Shown: piece after piece, positions 26,001-35,400 of the stretch
How the letters are laid out: each line of letters opens with the position of its first letter
Position numbering within the stretch: the stretch's first letter is position 1
DNA from: Bacteroidota bacterium
GTDB taxonomy: Bacteria; Bacteroidota; Bacteroidia; UKL13-3
NCBI GenBank assembly: GCA_027482225.1
Contig: JAIXWD010000001.1
Location: forward strand, 28,053 to 92,052
Reading direction: 5' to 3'
Length of the DNA stretch: 64,000 nt
The notes under the pieces: model-generated
Seen by the model: only the letters and a program-made list of their open reading frames with translations
Databases searched by the model: none
What the model was told of the DNA's origin: nothing
Program-made: the position numbers and the translations under genes

Positions 26001-29000
26001 GCAGTTGGTGGACCTATTGAGGCAGCAAAGATTCCAGGTTTAGGTCGTTCTGTAAATAACATTGGAAAAGCAAGAATTCACTTCAAGTCTCAAATGGGAA
26101 ATGGATGTAAAAGATTATCTGTTACCACCAATGACACTACTGGTGAGTATGTTGCGTATTTACCACCTTTGGTATACACCATAGATACAGCGAGGGTCCC
26201 AACCCAACTTGATATTAATTTTGGTACACAAAGTGTAATGGATTTAACAAATTTTGTTAATCTAGTTACCGCATATGATACCCTATATCTACCTGGCACA
26301 AGCACAATATCTAGAATAGACTCAGTAAAATACCATACAATAAAAGACTTCATATACTATAATGTTCCTAATCTAGAATTTGCCCGTAAAACAGGTAAGA
26401 CGCCAACGGATAGCGCATTTGTTGGTGAGCTATCAATAAAAATAGATAGCCTAACAACAGTGAGCCTAATACCAACTAGCCCATACAGATACCCTGTATT
26501 CAATCAGTTTGAAACATATAATGCAAGAATTTATGCCTATGATTTATATACTAATAAAGATAGAATTCCTAATGTTACAAGCAGAGTTCCATTAGAAGGT
26601 TCTGTGGTAATTGACAACGGTATGGCCACACTCGATACCAAGACGCAAACATTAGAGGTTACGGGTGGTTATGCAGAATATTCATTCAGGTGTGGAAATC
26701 CAAATATTACAACAAACGCCTTAAACCCTTCACAAAGTTTTACATTAGCCATTCAAGCTACGTTTTTTACTACAGGTAATAATGGGGCTAGAACCAGGAA
26801 TTGGCTTCCCAATGCAGGTTCATCTTATAGAGGAATAGTATTTGGCGCAAGAGGAAGGGGTGGATCAACCTTTATGACGAATGGGCCAGAGAAAGTTGAT
26901 TTGATTTTAAGAGACCCTCCAGGTTCAGCAAGTTCTGCTACATGGTCAAAAAACACAAATTATACTTCAATAAAGCGCTATTCAAATTTAAGTAACACTG
27001 GTGGTAACTTTATGGGTACAGCCTATATTGGTGCCAAGTGGGAAACTAGTTTTGGTCTGGGTGCAATGGTGGGTACCGAAACAGAAGTTGGTGTGCAATT
27101 AGGTGGTGGTTTTAATAAAAACACCAGTACAGGTACTAATGGTGAAGAGATATCTACGTTGAGTACCTCAATTGATTTGTCTACAGGTGACGGTTCTGAC
27201 CAAGTTGGATCCAAAGCAGACGTCTTTTTTGGTCACTCTACTAACTATACTTTTGGTATGGCTGATAATTTGTTATTAGTAAAGGCTGCAGATTGCGGTA
27301 TACCAGGTGCAATATGTGGAGATACCATCGTTAACGGATATAGAATAGGTATTAAACAATCTATTTCTATTGATCCAAGTGGAATTAAGACCGTTTTCGC
27401 ATACACGGTTGGTGAGATAGAAGATATCATCATTCCTAATCTTAAAGATGCAAGGAACTTAGTTTTTACACAAGGTAAGAAAAAGAACAACCAAGCTAGG
27501 TATTTAATTAACTTTAATAACAACTCAGATCCTGATTATGATACCAAGTATGCGGCTAACAATGATGATCCAATATGGGGTGCTTCAAGGAATAAAAACA
27601 ATCCTTTAGTTTTAGATGAAATTGATAAAACAGGACCTAGTTATACTTTTAGACCCGATACCTTATATGAAATTGATTCGGTTCGTTACTATAACAACCA
27701 AATTAGAATTTGGAAAGAAACTTTAGCTAAAAATGAGAAAGAAAAGTATGAGGTATTCAACCTAAACTTAAATAATGTCCAAAGTAATGGTACCAATACC
27801 AGTATAGGTAAGGCAAGCATTACAAGAACTTTTGCAACTACTAAAAGTAAAGAAAGCACCAGTTACGAGGAGGTATATTTTGATGAGCAAGGTGCGTTTG
27901 GGTTTAAAGCTATAATGGGTGGATCTGGTGTTGAATTTCAAGGAGGATTTACTATTGGAACAACCGATGTTACAGATAATGGCAGCGTAAGTGATACATC
28001 AACTACAATTAGTTACACCTTAAAAGATGGTGATGATGGGGATTTAATTACTGTTGATGTGGTTGACCCGGGAAGTGGTAATGGACATGTATTCAAACTT
28101 AAGGGCGGGCAAACATCTTGTCCTTATGAAGGGCCACAATGGGCTAACTATTACAAACCAAGTGATACAGTTGCCGCTACCACTTATTACAATGAAGGTG
28201 AAAGTGTGCAGTTAACTGATGGCACTTTCCAGCGTCATAAGCCTACAATTAGTATCCCACAAGCCATTAAGTTTAATGTACCAGCAGATGAGGGTGCAAC
28301 TTTTAATTTGAGCCTTGGTAATATCAGCGAATCTGAGGATGACCAAACTTACGATTTAAGAGTAATTGAGTCTACTAATCCGCATGGTGCAATCTTAACA
28401 ATAGATGGACTAGATCCTAATAGAAGTTTTACTGTACCTTATGGCACAAGTATCAATAAAACATTAACATTAAGAAGAGGCCCTGAATACTACGATTATG
28501 AAAATATTTTATTGATATTCAAGTCTCAATGTGATGATGATTTAGTTGATTCGGCATACATAACTGTTCATTTTATTCCAACTTGTACCAAGCCTACTGT
28601 TCAAATCCCAATGGATAAATGGACACTAAATAATAGTTTCAAGGACACGATGAATGTGATAATCAGTGGATACGATTATAATTTTGGAGGATTAAAAAAT
28701 ATTGAATTCCAATATAAACCAGCATCAAGTTCTCAGTGGAATATTCTAAAAACCTTCCATAAGAATCCATCAGATTCGACACTTGCTGTTATTCCATCTA
28801 ATCAACCATATATTGAATATATCTGGAATATGCGTCAGATTACTGATGGTCCTTATGATATAAGAGCAGTGAGTAGATGTGCTGCACCAAATCATCCAGA
28901 TGCACTCATGGAATCAGAGGTTAACCGTGGATTGGCAGATCGTATTAACCCTGCACCGTTCGGAAATCCATCCCCAGCTGATGGTATTTTGTCTCCAAAC

Positions 29001-32000
29001 GATGAGATTAGCATACAATTTAATGAACCAATAGATAACGCCTCTCTTAGTTTCCAAAACTTTGATATTAGAGGTGTGCTAAATGGAAGCGCAACAGAAA
29101 GTAATGTGAGTATATATTTTGATGGTTCTAATGATTATGTTGAGGTACCTACAGGATTAAACCTCAATAAAAAATCATTCTCACTTGAGTTTTGGGCAAG
29201 AAGAGATGCATTAGGACAGCAAGTTATTTTCTCTCAAGGCATTGATCCTAATCAATATTTTGCTATTGGTTTTGACGCAGCAAATAAATTTTATTTCCAG
29301 ATTGGTACCGAAAAGGTATTTAGCAATACAGTGATTACTGATTTAGTTAATTTTAATCATTACACTATTTCTTATAACTCAGATTTAAATTCCTGCGAGT
29401 TATTTATTAATGGTGTGGTAAGTAATACTGGTAATACTACAATTTTTAGTAAATATGAGGGTGGAGGTAAAACCATCATTGGCAAACTTTCTTACGATAA
29501 TAGTTTTGCATATAAAGGTAACTTAAGAGACTTTAGGTTGTGGTCAAAAACAAGAACATCATCAGAAATCTTGAGTTCTATCAATAGAACTTTAAAAGGA
29601 ACAGAGGCTGGGATAGTTGCCAACTGGAGATTCAATGAAGCAAAAACCAACACAGCTAAAGATTACATTCGTTCAAGAAATGCTGAGATAGTTAACGCAG
29701 TTTGGGAAATAACACCTAAAGGAAGATCATACAGAATAGTAAACGAACCTTTAACAATTGAGGCATCTAATATTGCCTTTACACAAGAAAGCGACTTCAC
29801 TATTGAGTTTTGGTTTAAAGGAAATAATGTAGGTGGAAATGTTGCATTGTTTTCTAATGGTAAGGGTGACTCAACGGATGTTAATCCTTCCATACGCTGG
29901 AGTATTGAAAAAGACGCTTCAGGAAAAATTTATGTTAAGCACAAAGGCTACAATTTTGAGGCGGTTACAACCAATTACTTTGATGGCAACTGGCATCATT
30001 TTGCCTTGGTTATGCAAAGAGCAACAAGCTTAACGGCTTTTGTTGACGGCTCTCAGCAAAACACAGTAAATTCTTCTGGCTTTGAAATGTTTGGTGGAAA
30101 CAAAATTTGGATCGGTGCAAGAGCCTATCAGCCACCTTTTGGTGCAGACGTATTGGATCGTATGTTTACCGGTTTTGTAGACGAAATTAGAATCTGGAGT
30201 TCTGCAAGAACCCAATTCCAAATAGATAGAGATTATGTTAATAGGTTAGGTGGAACCGAATCTGATTTGGCGTTGTATATTCCTTTTGAATTGTATACAC
30301 TTAATCTAGGTGTGCCAATTTTAACACCTAGTCTAACGGATATTAAATCACCAACTCGAGTTATTACTGGAGCTACAGCTAATGGTAGCGGATTAAATAC
30401 GGAAACAGCTAAGATAAAATTACAGCGTCCTATTGAAGCCATTAATTTTACTTATTTGGTTAATAACGATCGTATTATTCTTACACCAAATACGCTACCT
30501 GCATTAATTGAAAATGTTACGCTTGATGTTACCGTAAAAGATGTTTATGATCTTAATGGTAATAAAATGCAATCTCCAAGAACATGGATTGCCTTTGTTG
30601 ATAAAAATCAAGTGAAATGGCAAGACCAAGACTTTAACTTTAGTAAATTAAAAGGAGCAACATTGTCATTTAATACGAAGATTGTTAATTCTGGTGGTGC
30701 AGTTAAACAATTCACCATTCAGAACCTACCAGAGTGGTTAACTGCAAGCCCTTCAACAGGTAATATTTTACCAAATAGTACAGTTACAGTAACCTTTACC
30801 GTTGATCCGAATGTGAATATAGGAGCTTACGAAAACGAAGTTCAAGTACTTACAGATTTTGGATACCCTGATGGTTTGTTGATAAAACTTAAGGTTTATG
30901 CTGAGCCACCTTCATCATGGTCAGTTAATCCTGCCGCATTCCAAAATACAATGAGCATTGTTGGCCAAATTAGAGTTAACAACATTATTTCAACTAACCC
31001 TGATGATAAGTTGGCAGCCTTTGTTAATGGCCAATGCAGAGGAATTGCAAATCTTCAATATTTTTCACAAGTTGATCGTTATTATGCATTTTTAAATGTA
31101 TACAGCAATGTTACTAGTGGTGAAACTATTGAGTTTAGAATTTGGAACGCTACAGAAGGTAAGAGCCACACAGAGGTTACACCTTCTCTTCCTTATGTTG
31201 CAAATAGTTTAGTGGGCAATATTACAACCCCTCAAATTTTTAACGCCACAGATAAAATTACTAGGTATGTTCCTATAACAGCTGGTTGGAATTGGATTTC
31301 GTTTAATTTATTAATGAGAGACTCGAGTGACATCAATAAAGTGTTGAAAAATGTGGTTAGTACTGAGGGCGATATTTTTAAAGACCAAGTTAACTATGCT
31401 GATTATACAAATCTTAATGGTTGGGCAGGAACATTAGCCAGCCCTGTTAGAGGTGTTAAAACAGAAAAATCTTACCGTTGGAAATCGAGCACAACAGATA
31501 CTTTAGTAATTACTGGTATTGAGGTTAACCCATCATTGCAGCCAATTCGTTTAGACTCAGGTTGGAATTGGATTGGCTTCCAATCTCAAAGAAACTTAAG
31601 TGTTGTTGAAGCCTTTTCTTCTTTGAATGCAACAAGCGGAGATTGGGTAAGCAGTCAAACTCAGTTTGCTGTTTATGATGCAAACATTGGTTGGGTTGGT
31701 AGTTTAATTACCATGCTTCCTAATAAAGGTTATGTATATAAATCAGCAGCGGTTAAACAATTCGCTTATCCTAGGTCAGCTATGTTTAGTAAAACCGAAG
31801 CCATAGATAATCGCTACCAAAGTAAATATTTTACATACAACGCTGAAAAATTTGAGAAAGTAATGAGTGTGGTATTAGATCCAGGCGTTTGTAACGATGC
31901 GCTTTCAACAGGAAGATTAAGCGTAGGAGCATTTGTTGGCAATGAATTAAGGGGAATTACCAAACCAACTAAGTTGAGTAATGGTAAGTATCTCTACTTT

Positions 32001-32465
32001 TTAAATGTTTCATCAAACAGCAACGCTGAAGAAATTACATTTAAATTAATGGATGAACATAATGGTACAACACTAGATTTAGATGGTAAGGTACTTTTTG
32101 GAAATGGTAAACTAATTGGATCATTGGTTACTCCATATCAAACCCAAACAACAACAACTCTAAAATGTGAAGATTTTTATACTGGTGCAGTTAGCAATAT
32201 CAGCATGTATGCATTCCCTAATCCTTACAACAAAGAGGTGCAGTTTAATATACAAGGGTCACTTGCAGAAACATTAAATGTGAAAATTTTAGATGTAACA
32301 GGTAAGCTTGTTGATGCATTTGATTTCAAAAATGTTGGCAAGAGCAATTCTGTTAACATATATTGGAATGCTGAATCAAGAGGTGTAGAAGTAAGAAGCG
32401 GTTTGTATTTTGTTGAAGTTAGAAGCAACGGAAATGTTGTAAGAACTAAATTAGTTAAGTATTAA
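23097..32465 (+). CDS. Giant secreted multidomain protein with FN3, LamG and T9SS type A sorting domain
   Basis: 3122 residues. A signal peptide ends around AYAQ31. Domains in order: FN3-like repeats (about 180-560), a LamG/concanavalin-like domain (about 598-768), a carboxypeptidase-regulatory-like beta-sandwich (about 870-1030), a long unassigned central part, an Ig/Big-like segment with PSPADGILSPND, two more LamG domains (about 2005-2181 and 2212-2398), a WSVNPAAF domain (about 2605-2717), two GWNW segments, a diverged copy of the WSVNP domain (about 2910-3017), and a C-terminal PNPYNKEVQF...GLYFVEV...LVKY type A T9SS sorting domain (about 3038-3122). It should be exported across the outer membrane, probably as a surface or released adhesin or glycan binder. 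It heads an operon with the cadherin-repeat and PorP/SprF genes. Confidence 0.92.
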   Translation: MNFLFYQTKRTYFLVLMIFFFFSGAKSAYAQFMFQPLTHVSGFYMNGECSGSKIKIKFLYQENTAKQVLHNINFFYKNQSGSWVQFARANYGSDLTHDWWDSYAGSGSIPFTLGASGSFSISLGNLTNDGSLRYRDFTWDNIPADAYSNGFITISTGGNFSGTPWDYLSSGSSFVVTLPVLTSPNTLITTNGAHCTRVALSWNAPGSFPCSYTQDVYRDNVKIATIAGTQTTYDDYHSIQGPLNYYVKAVRTTSTGAVISSQNSNPVIGALNPSATPPFGITATTTRCDGIISINWGFNGTNPPNFRIYRATSATGSYSAVATIAGSERSYLDAPPLRSTNYFYKVATVGTCGEAMSAIHYTGQAPAAPAAPTGVNVAVNGTNNGIIVNWIDASINENGFVIERIIQGQPGTSSFTVPANTQTYTDNSAISCVNYIYTVRAKNDCEPGGTPSMPSVAIRIFPDLSGSFNSTAKLKCSKGYHTNMVKLDWSSPNVDLLNFYRIYRKVYGTTADSVLIGTSGEGTENYMDNTAISGILYKYTIIGVMNCAGFTRLSNVSEDIGFRSGFGTVSGSVSYQGGFALNHAKVIVSPSSASFVGASMRFPNATGRLNVPASNKLSLTSGVTLETWFNTTNIVGTKNLMVLTSGSKTFTLRLQGANLQVVAFNGSTTQTVTSSAVLANNYNQATAVLATDSMIIYLNGIRSAGIALGAFVQLPMNNSAIEMGTSFVGYLDEMRVYNRSKTAFQVTEDFARRVNPDDIGLLAYYTFDEKLIGYNGFFDYSRNGSVYNENHGTTLNGAFSDSIPSTSQLAYASFTDDKGTYVVTNIGYVGTGQVFTVTPSFETHAFTPINRTVFIGEGAGVHSEQNFTDISSFTVTGTVYYDGTSCPAEGIRLKVDNQTVTKNNAPVTTAQNGTFEIQVPIGNHVITVEKDGHTFSAGRFPSAGEFNFQNPKADIQFIDNTLIKVVGRAVGGPIEAAKIPGLGRSVNNIGKARIHFKSQMGNGCKRLSVTTNDTTGEYVAYLPPLVYTIDTARVPTQLDINFGTQSVMDLTNFVNLVTAYDTLYLPGTSTISRIDSVKYHTIKDFIYYNVPNLEFARKTGKTPTDSAFVGELSIKIDSLTTVSLIPTSPYRYPVFNQFETYNARIYAYDLYTNKDRIPNVTSRVPLEGSVVIDNGMATLDTKTQTLEVTGGYAEYSFRCGNPNITTNALNPSQSFTLAIQATFFTTGNNGARTRNWLPNAGSSYRGIVFGARGRGGSTFMTNGPEKVDLILRDPPGSASSATWSKNTNYTSIKRYSNLSNTGGNFMGTAYIGAKWETSFGLGAMVGTETEVGVQLGGGFNKNTSTGTNGEEISTLSTSIDLSTGDGSDQVGSKADVFFGHSTNYTFGMADNLLLVKAADCGIPGAICGDTIVNGYRIGIKQSISIDPSGIKTVFAYTVGEIEDIIIPNLKDARNLVFTQGKKKNNQARYLINFNNNSDPDYDTKYAANNDDPIWGASRNKNNPLVLDEIDKTGPSYTFRPDTLYEIDSVRYYNNQIRIWKETLAKNEKEKYEVFNLNLNNVQSNGTNTSIGKASITRTFATTKSKESTSYEEVYFDEQGAFGFKAIMGGSGVEFQGGFTIGTTDVTDNGSVSDTSTTISYTLKDGDDGDLITVDVVDPGSGNGHVFKLKGGQTSCPYEGPQWANYYKPSDTVAATTYYNEGESVQLTDGTFQRHKPTISIPQAIKFNVPADEGATFNLSLGNISESEDDQTYDLRVIESTNPHGAILTIDGLDPNRSFTVPYGTSINKTLTLRRGPEYYDYENILLIFKSQCDDDLVDSAYITVHFIPTCTKPTVQIPMDKWTLNNSFKDTMNVIISGYDYNFGGLKNIEFQYKPASSSQWNILKTFHKNPSDSTLAVIPSNQPYIEYIWNMRQITDGPYDIRAVSRCAAPNHPDALMESEVNRGLADRINPAPFGNPSPADGILSPNDEISIQFNEPIDNASLSFQNFDIRGVLNGSATESNVSIYFDGSNDYVEVPTGLNLNKKSFSLEFWARRDALGQQVIFSQGIDPNQYFAIGFDAANKFYFQIGTEKVFSNTVITDLVNFNHYTISYNSDLNSCELFINGVVSNTGNTTIFSKYEGGGKTIIGKLSYDNSFAYKGNLRDFRLWSKTRTSSEILSSINRTLKGTEAGIVANWRFNEAKTNTAKDYIRSRNAEIVNAVWEITPKGRSYRIVNEPLTIEASNIAFTQESDFTIEFWFKGNNVGGNVALFSNGKGDSTDVNPSIRWSIEKDASGKIYVKHKGYNFEAVTTNYFDGNWHHFALVMQRATSLTAFVDGSQQNTVNSSGFEMFGGNKIWIGARAYQPPFGADVLDRMFTGFVDEIRIWSSARTQFQIDRDYVNRLGGTESDLALYIPFELYTLNLGVPILTPSLTDIKSPTRVITGATANGSGLNTETAKIKLQRPIEAINFTYLVNNDRIILTPNTLPALIENVTLDVTVKDVYDLNGNKMQSPRTWIAFVDKNQVKWQDQDFNFSKLKGATLSFNTKIVNSGGAVKQFTIQNLPEWLTASPSTGNILPNSTVTVTFTVDPNVNIGAYENEVQVLTDFGYPDGLLIKLKVYAEPPSSWSVNPAAFQNTMSIVGQIRVNNIISTNPDDKLAAFVNGQCRGIANLQYFSQVDRYYAFLNVYSNVTSGETIEFRIWNATEGKSHTEVTPSLPYVANSLVGNITTPQIFNATDKITRYVPITAGWNWISFNLLMRDSSDINKVLKNVVSTEGDIFKDQVNYADYTNLNGWAGTLASPVRGVKTEKSYRWKSSTTDTLVITGIEVNPSLQPIRLDSGWNWIGFQSQRNLSVVEAFSSLNATSGDWVSSQTQFAVYDANIGWVGSLITMLPNKGYVYKSAAVKQFAYPRSAMFSKTEAIDNRYQSKYFTYNAEKFEKVMSVVLDPGVCNDALSTGRLSVGAFVGNELRGITKPTKLSNGKYLYFLNVSSNSNAEEITFKLMDEHNGTTLDLDGKVLFGNGKLIGSLVTPYQTQTTTTLKCEDFYTGAVSNISMYAFPNPYNKEVQFNIQGSLAETLNVKILDVTGKLVDAFDFKNVGKSNSVNIYWNAESRGVEVRSGLYFVEVRSNGNVVRTKLVKY

Positions 32466-32480
32466 TAGAGACATTTGAAC

Positions 32481-35400
32481 ATGAGAATTTGTAAATTATT
32501 AGTAGCTTTTGTAGTCTTATTGTTTGTAATACAAGCAAGGGCTGCTGCACCAAATTGGACGGTAAACCCAAGCTCGTTTCAATTTTCCATGACAGTAACT
32601 TCTGTTGCTAATGTAAATTGCATTGAGCTTGCCAATCCCACCAATAGGGTTGCCGCATTTGTTGGTTCAACATGTAGGGGCGTTTCATCAACCAGTACAG
32701 TTATTAACGGAAAATTTATTGCGTACCTTATTGTGTATAGTAATATAAATGCTGGCGAAACTGTAACTTTTAAAATTTATAATGCCTTGAACGATACTAT
32801 TTATGATGCAACAGGAGGTGTTGTATTTCAAGATAATGCCTCTTTTGGAGTTACAACTAGCCCTTACACGTTAAAGAATAATAATGCACCAACAGCCATA
32901 TCTATTAGCAATTCGATTATCTCTGAAGGTTTGCCAGTAAATTCAATAATCGGTTCATTAACTAGTTTAGATCCTGATTCGCCCGAAACATTTACATACA
33001 GCTTAGTGGCAGGAAATGGAAGTACTGATAATGCCAGTTTTAATTTATTGGGCTCTTCGCTAAGGTCAAGTGCAATATTTGATTTTGGTGTTAAAAACAG
33101 TTACAGCATAAGGGTAAGAACCACAGATTCGAGAGCGTGTTTTTTTGAACGTGAATTTATAATTACAATCCGTGATGTTAATGGTCCACCAACTGGAATT
33201 TCATTGAGTAATATAGATGTAACCGAGAATAAAAACACACCAACCCTTGTTGGAGTATTTAGCCCAATTGATAATGATTCTGGTGATACTCACACATACA
33301 CTCTTGTGCCAGGTTTTGGAAGCACAAATAATGGAAATTTTTCCATAACAGGTAATACCTTAAGATCCCTTATTTCATTTAATTTCGAGGTTAAGAATTT
33401 TTATAATATTCGAGTTCGTGTAACAGATGCTGCAAATACCTTTTTTGAAAGAACGTTTGTAATAACCGTAAAAGATACCAACGATGAACCAACCAATATT
33501 CAAATTAATGGAAGCAGCATTGGTGCTAATATTAGAGAGAATAGGCCTATTGGTTCTGTTGTAGGGAATTTTACCACTACAGATGAAGATGCAATTAGTA
33601 CCTTTAATTACAGCTTTGTAAATACATCAGGAAATAACAATGATCAGTTTCTTATTGTAGGCAACCAATTAAGAACCAATAATTTGTTTGATTTTGAAAC
33701 AAGGCAAAATTATATCATCTATGTTAGGACAGATGATGATGGCGGTGCTTTTTTTACTAAGCAATTTGTAATTGGCATAATTGATAGTAATGATGCTCCA
33801 ACCAATATTAACATGTCAAATAATGTGATTTTTGAGAACTCAGCTCAAACAGCATTTATATCAAAACTATCTGCCACTGATCCTGATGCAACTGGAACAT
33901 ATTCGTATTCATTAGTAGCAGGAGCAGGAAGTTCAGGAAATTCAAGTTTCTTGATAAGAAATGATAGTTTATTTGCAAACGCCATTTTTGATTTTGAAAC
34001 CACAAACTCCTACTCAATAAGAATACAAGTTAGTGATGGCTTTGGTGGTACGCTTCAACAAAATAAAACCATCACAATTTTAGATGGCAATGATGCACCA
34101 ATTAATATCAATCTCTCTCAAAATCAAATAGACGAAAACTCACCATCAAATACACCAATTGGTAACTTAACAGCCATTGATCAAGATGTTTCTAATACTT
34201 TTACATATAGCTTGACCTCAGGAACTGGTTCAACAGATAACAACAGTTTTAATATTTCAGGTAACGTACTCAGGTCTTCAATTACTTTTGATTTTGAAAT
34301 TAAAAGTGTTTACAGCATAAGGCTTAGAGTTACAGACAATGTTGGTGCGTTTTTTGATAAACAGTTTACCATCACAGTAAATAATCTGATTGATGCTCCT
34401 ACAAATATTGTAATTTCAAACGACACAATCAGTGAAAACCAGCCTTCCAATTCATTAATAGGGCTATTATCAAGTACAACTCAAGATACCATCACTTCTT
34501 ATACTTATACTTTTGATAATAGTGCCCCAGGTAATGATAACGCAAGTTTTATTATATCTGGAAATCAACTAAGAACAAATGCTGTTTTTAACTTCGAAGC
34601 GAAATCAACATATACTATCTATGTAAGGTCAACACTTGGTACAGTATCGTTTGTTAAGGCGATTCAAATTTTTATTAGAAACATCAACGATGCACCAACT
34701 GATGTGTATTTTAATTCAACATCAATTACAGAAAACCGACCTTCTGGTAGTTTTATTGGTATACTTAATACTGTTGATCCGGATGTTGGAAATACGTTTA
34801 CTTATTCGTTAGTAGCGGGTTTGGGTTCAACACATAATGCAAGTTTTTTAATACGTAATGACAGTTTATTTAGTGCAGCAACTTTAAATTTTGAATTAAT
34901 AAGTACTCTTTTAATTAGGGTTCAAACACAAGACAACGGGTTATTAACCTTCCAAAAGGCCTTTGTTATTAATGTAACAGATAGCAATGATGCACCAACC
35001 TCATTATCTATTTCAAATAAGATGATTAATGAAAATATGGTAATTGGAACGTCAATCGGAACATTTGCAACAGTTGATCCAGATCCTAATCAAAGTTTTA
35101 CCTATTCGTTAATTTCTGGTACTGGTGGTGTAGACAATAATAGATTTTATATTGCTGGAAATCAGTTGTTCACAAATGCAGTATTTAATTTTGAAAATAA
35201 GCGTTCATATGCAATACGTGTGCAAACAAGCGATGGCAACGGAGGAGTTTTAAGCGATACATTTACAATAAATATTGTTGATGTTAACGATAACCCTACG
35301 GCTTTGGCTTTGTCAAATAATGTTATTAAAGAGAATAAAAATGTTGGTTCTTTAATTGGTTTACTTAGTACTACTGACGAAGATACACTTAGCCAGTTTG

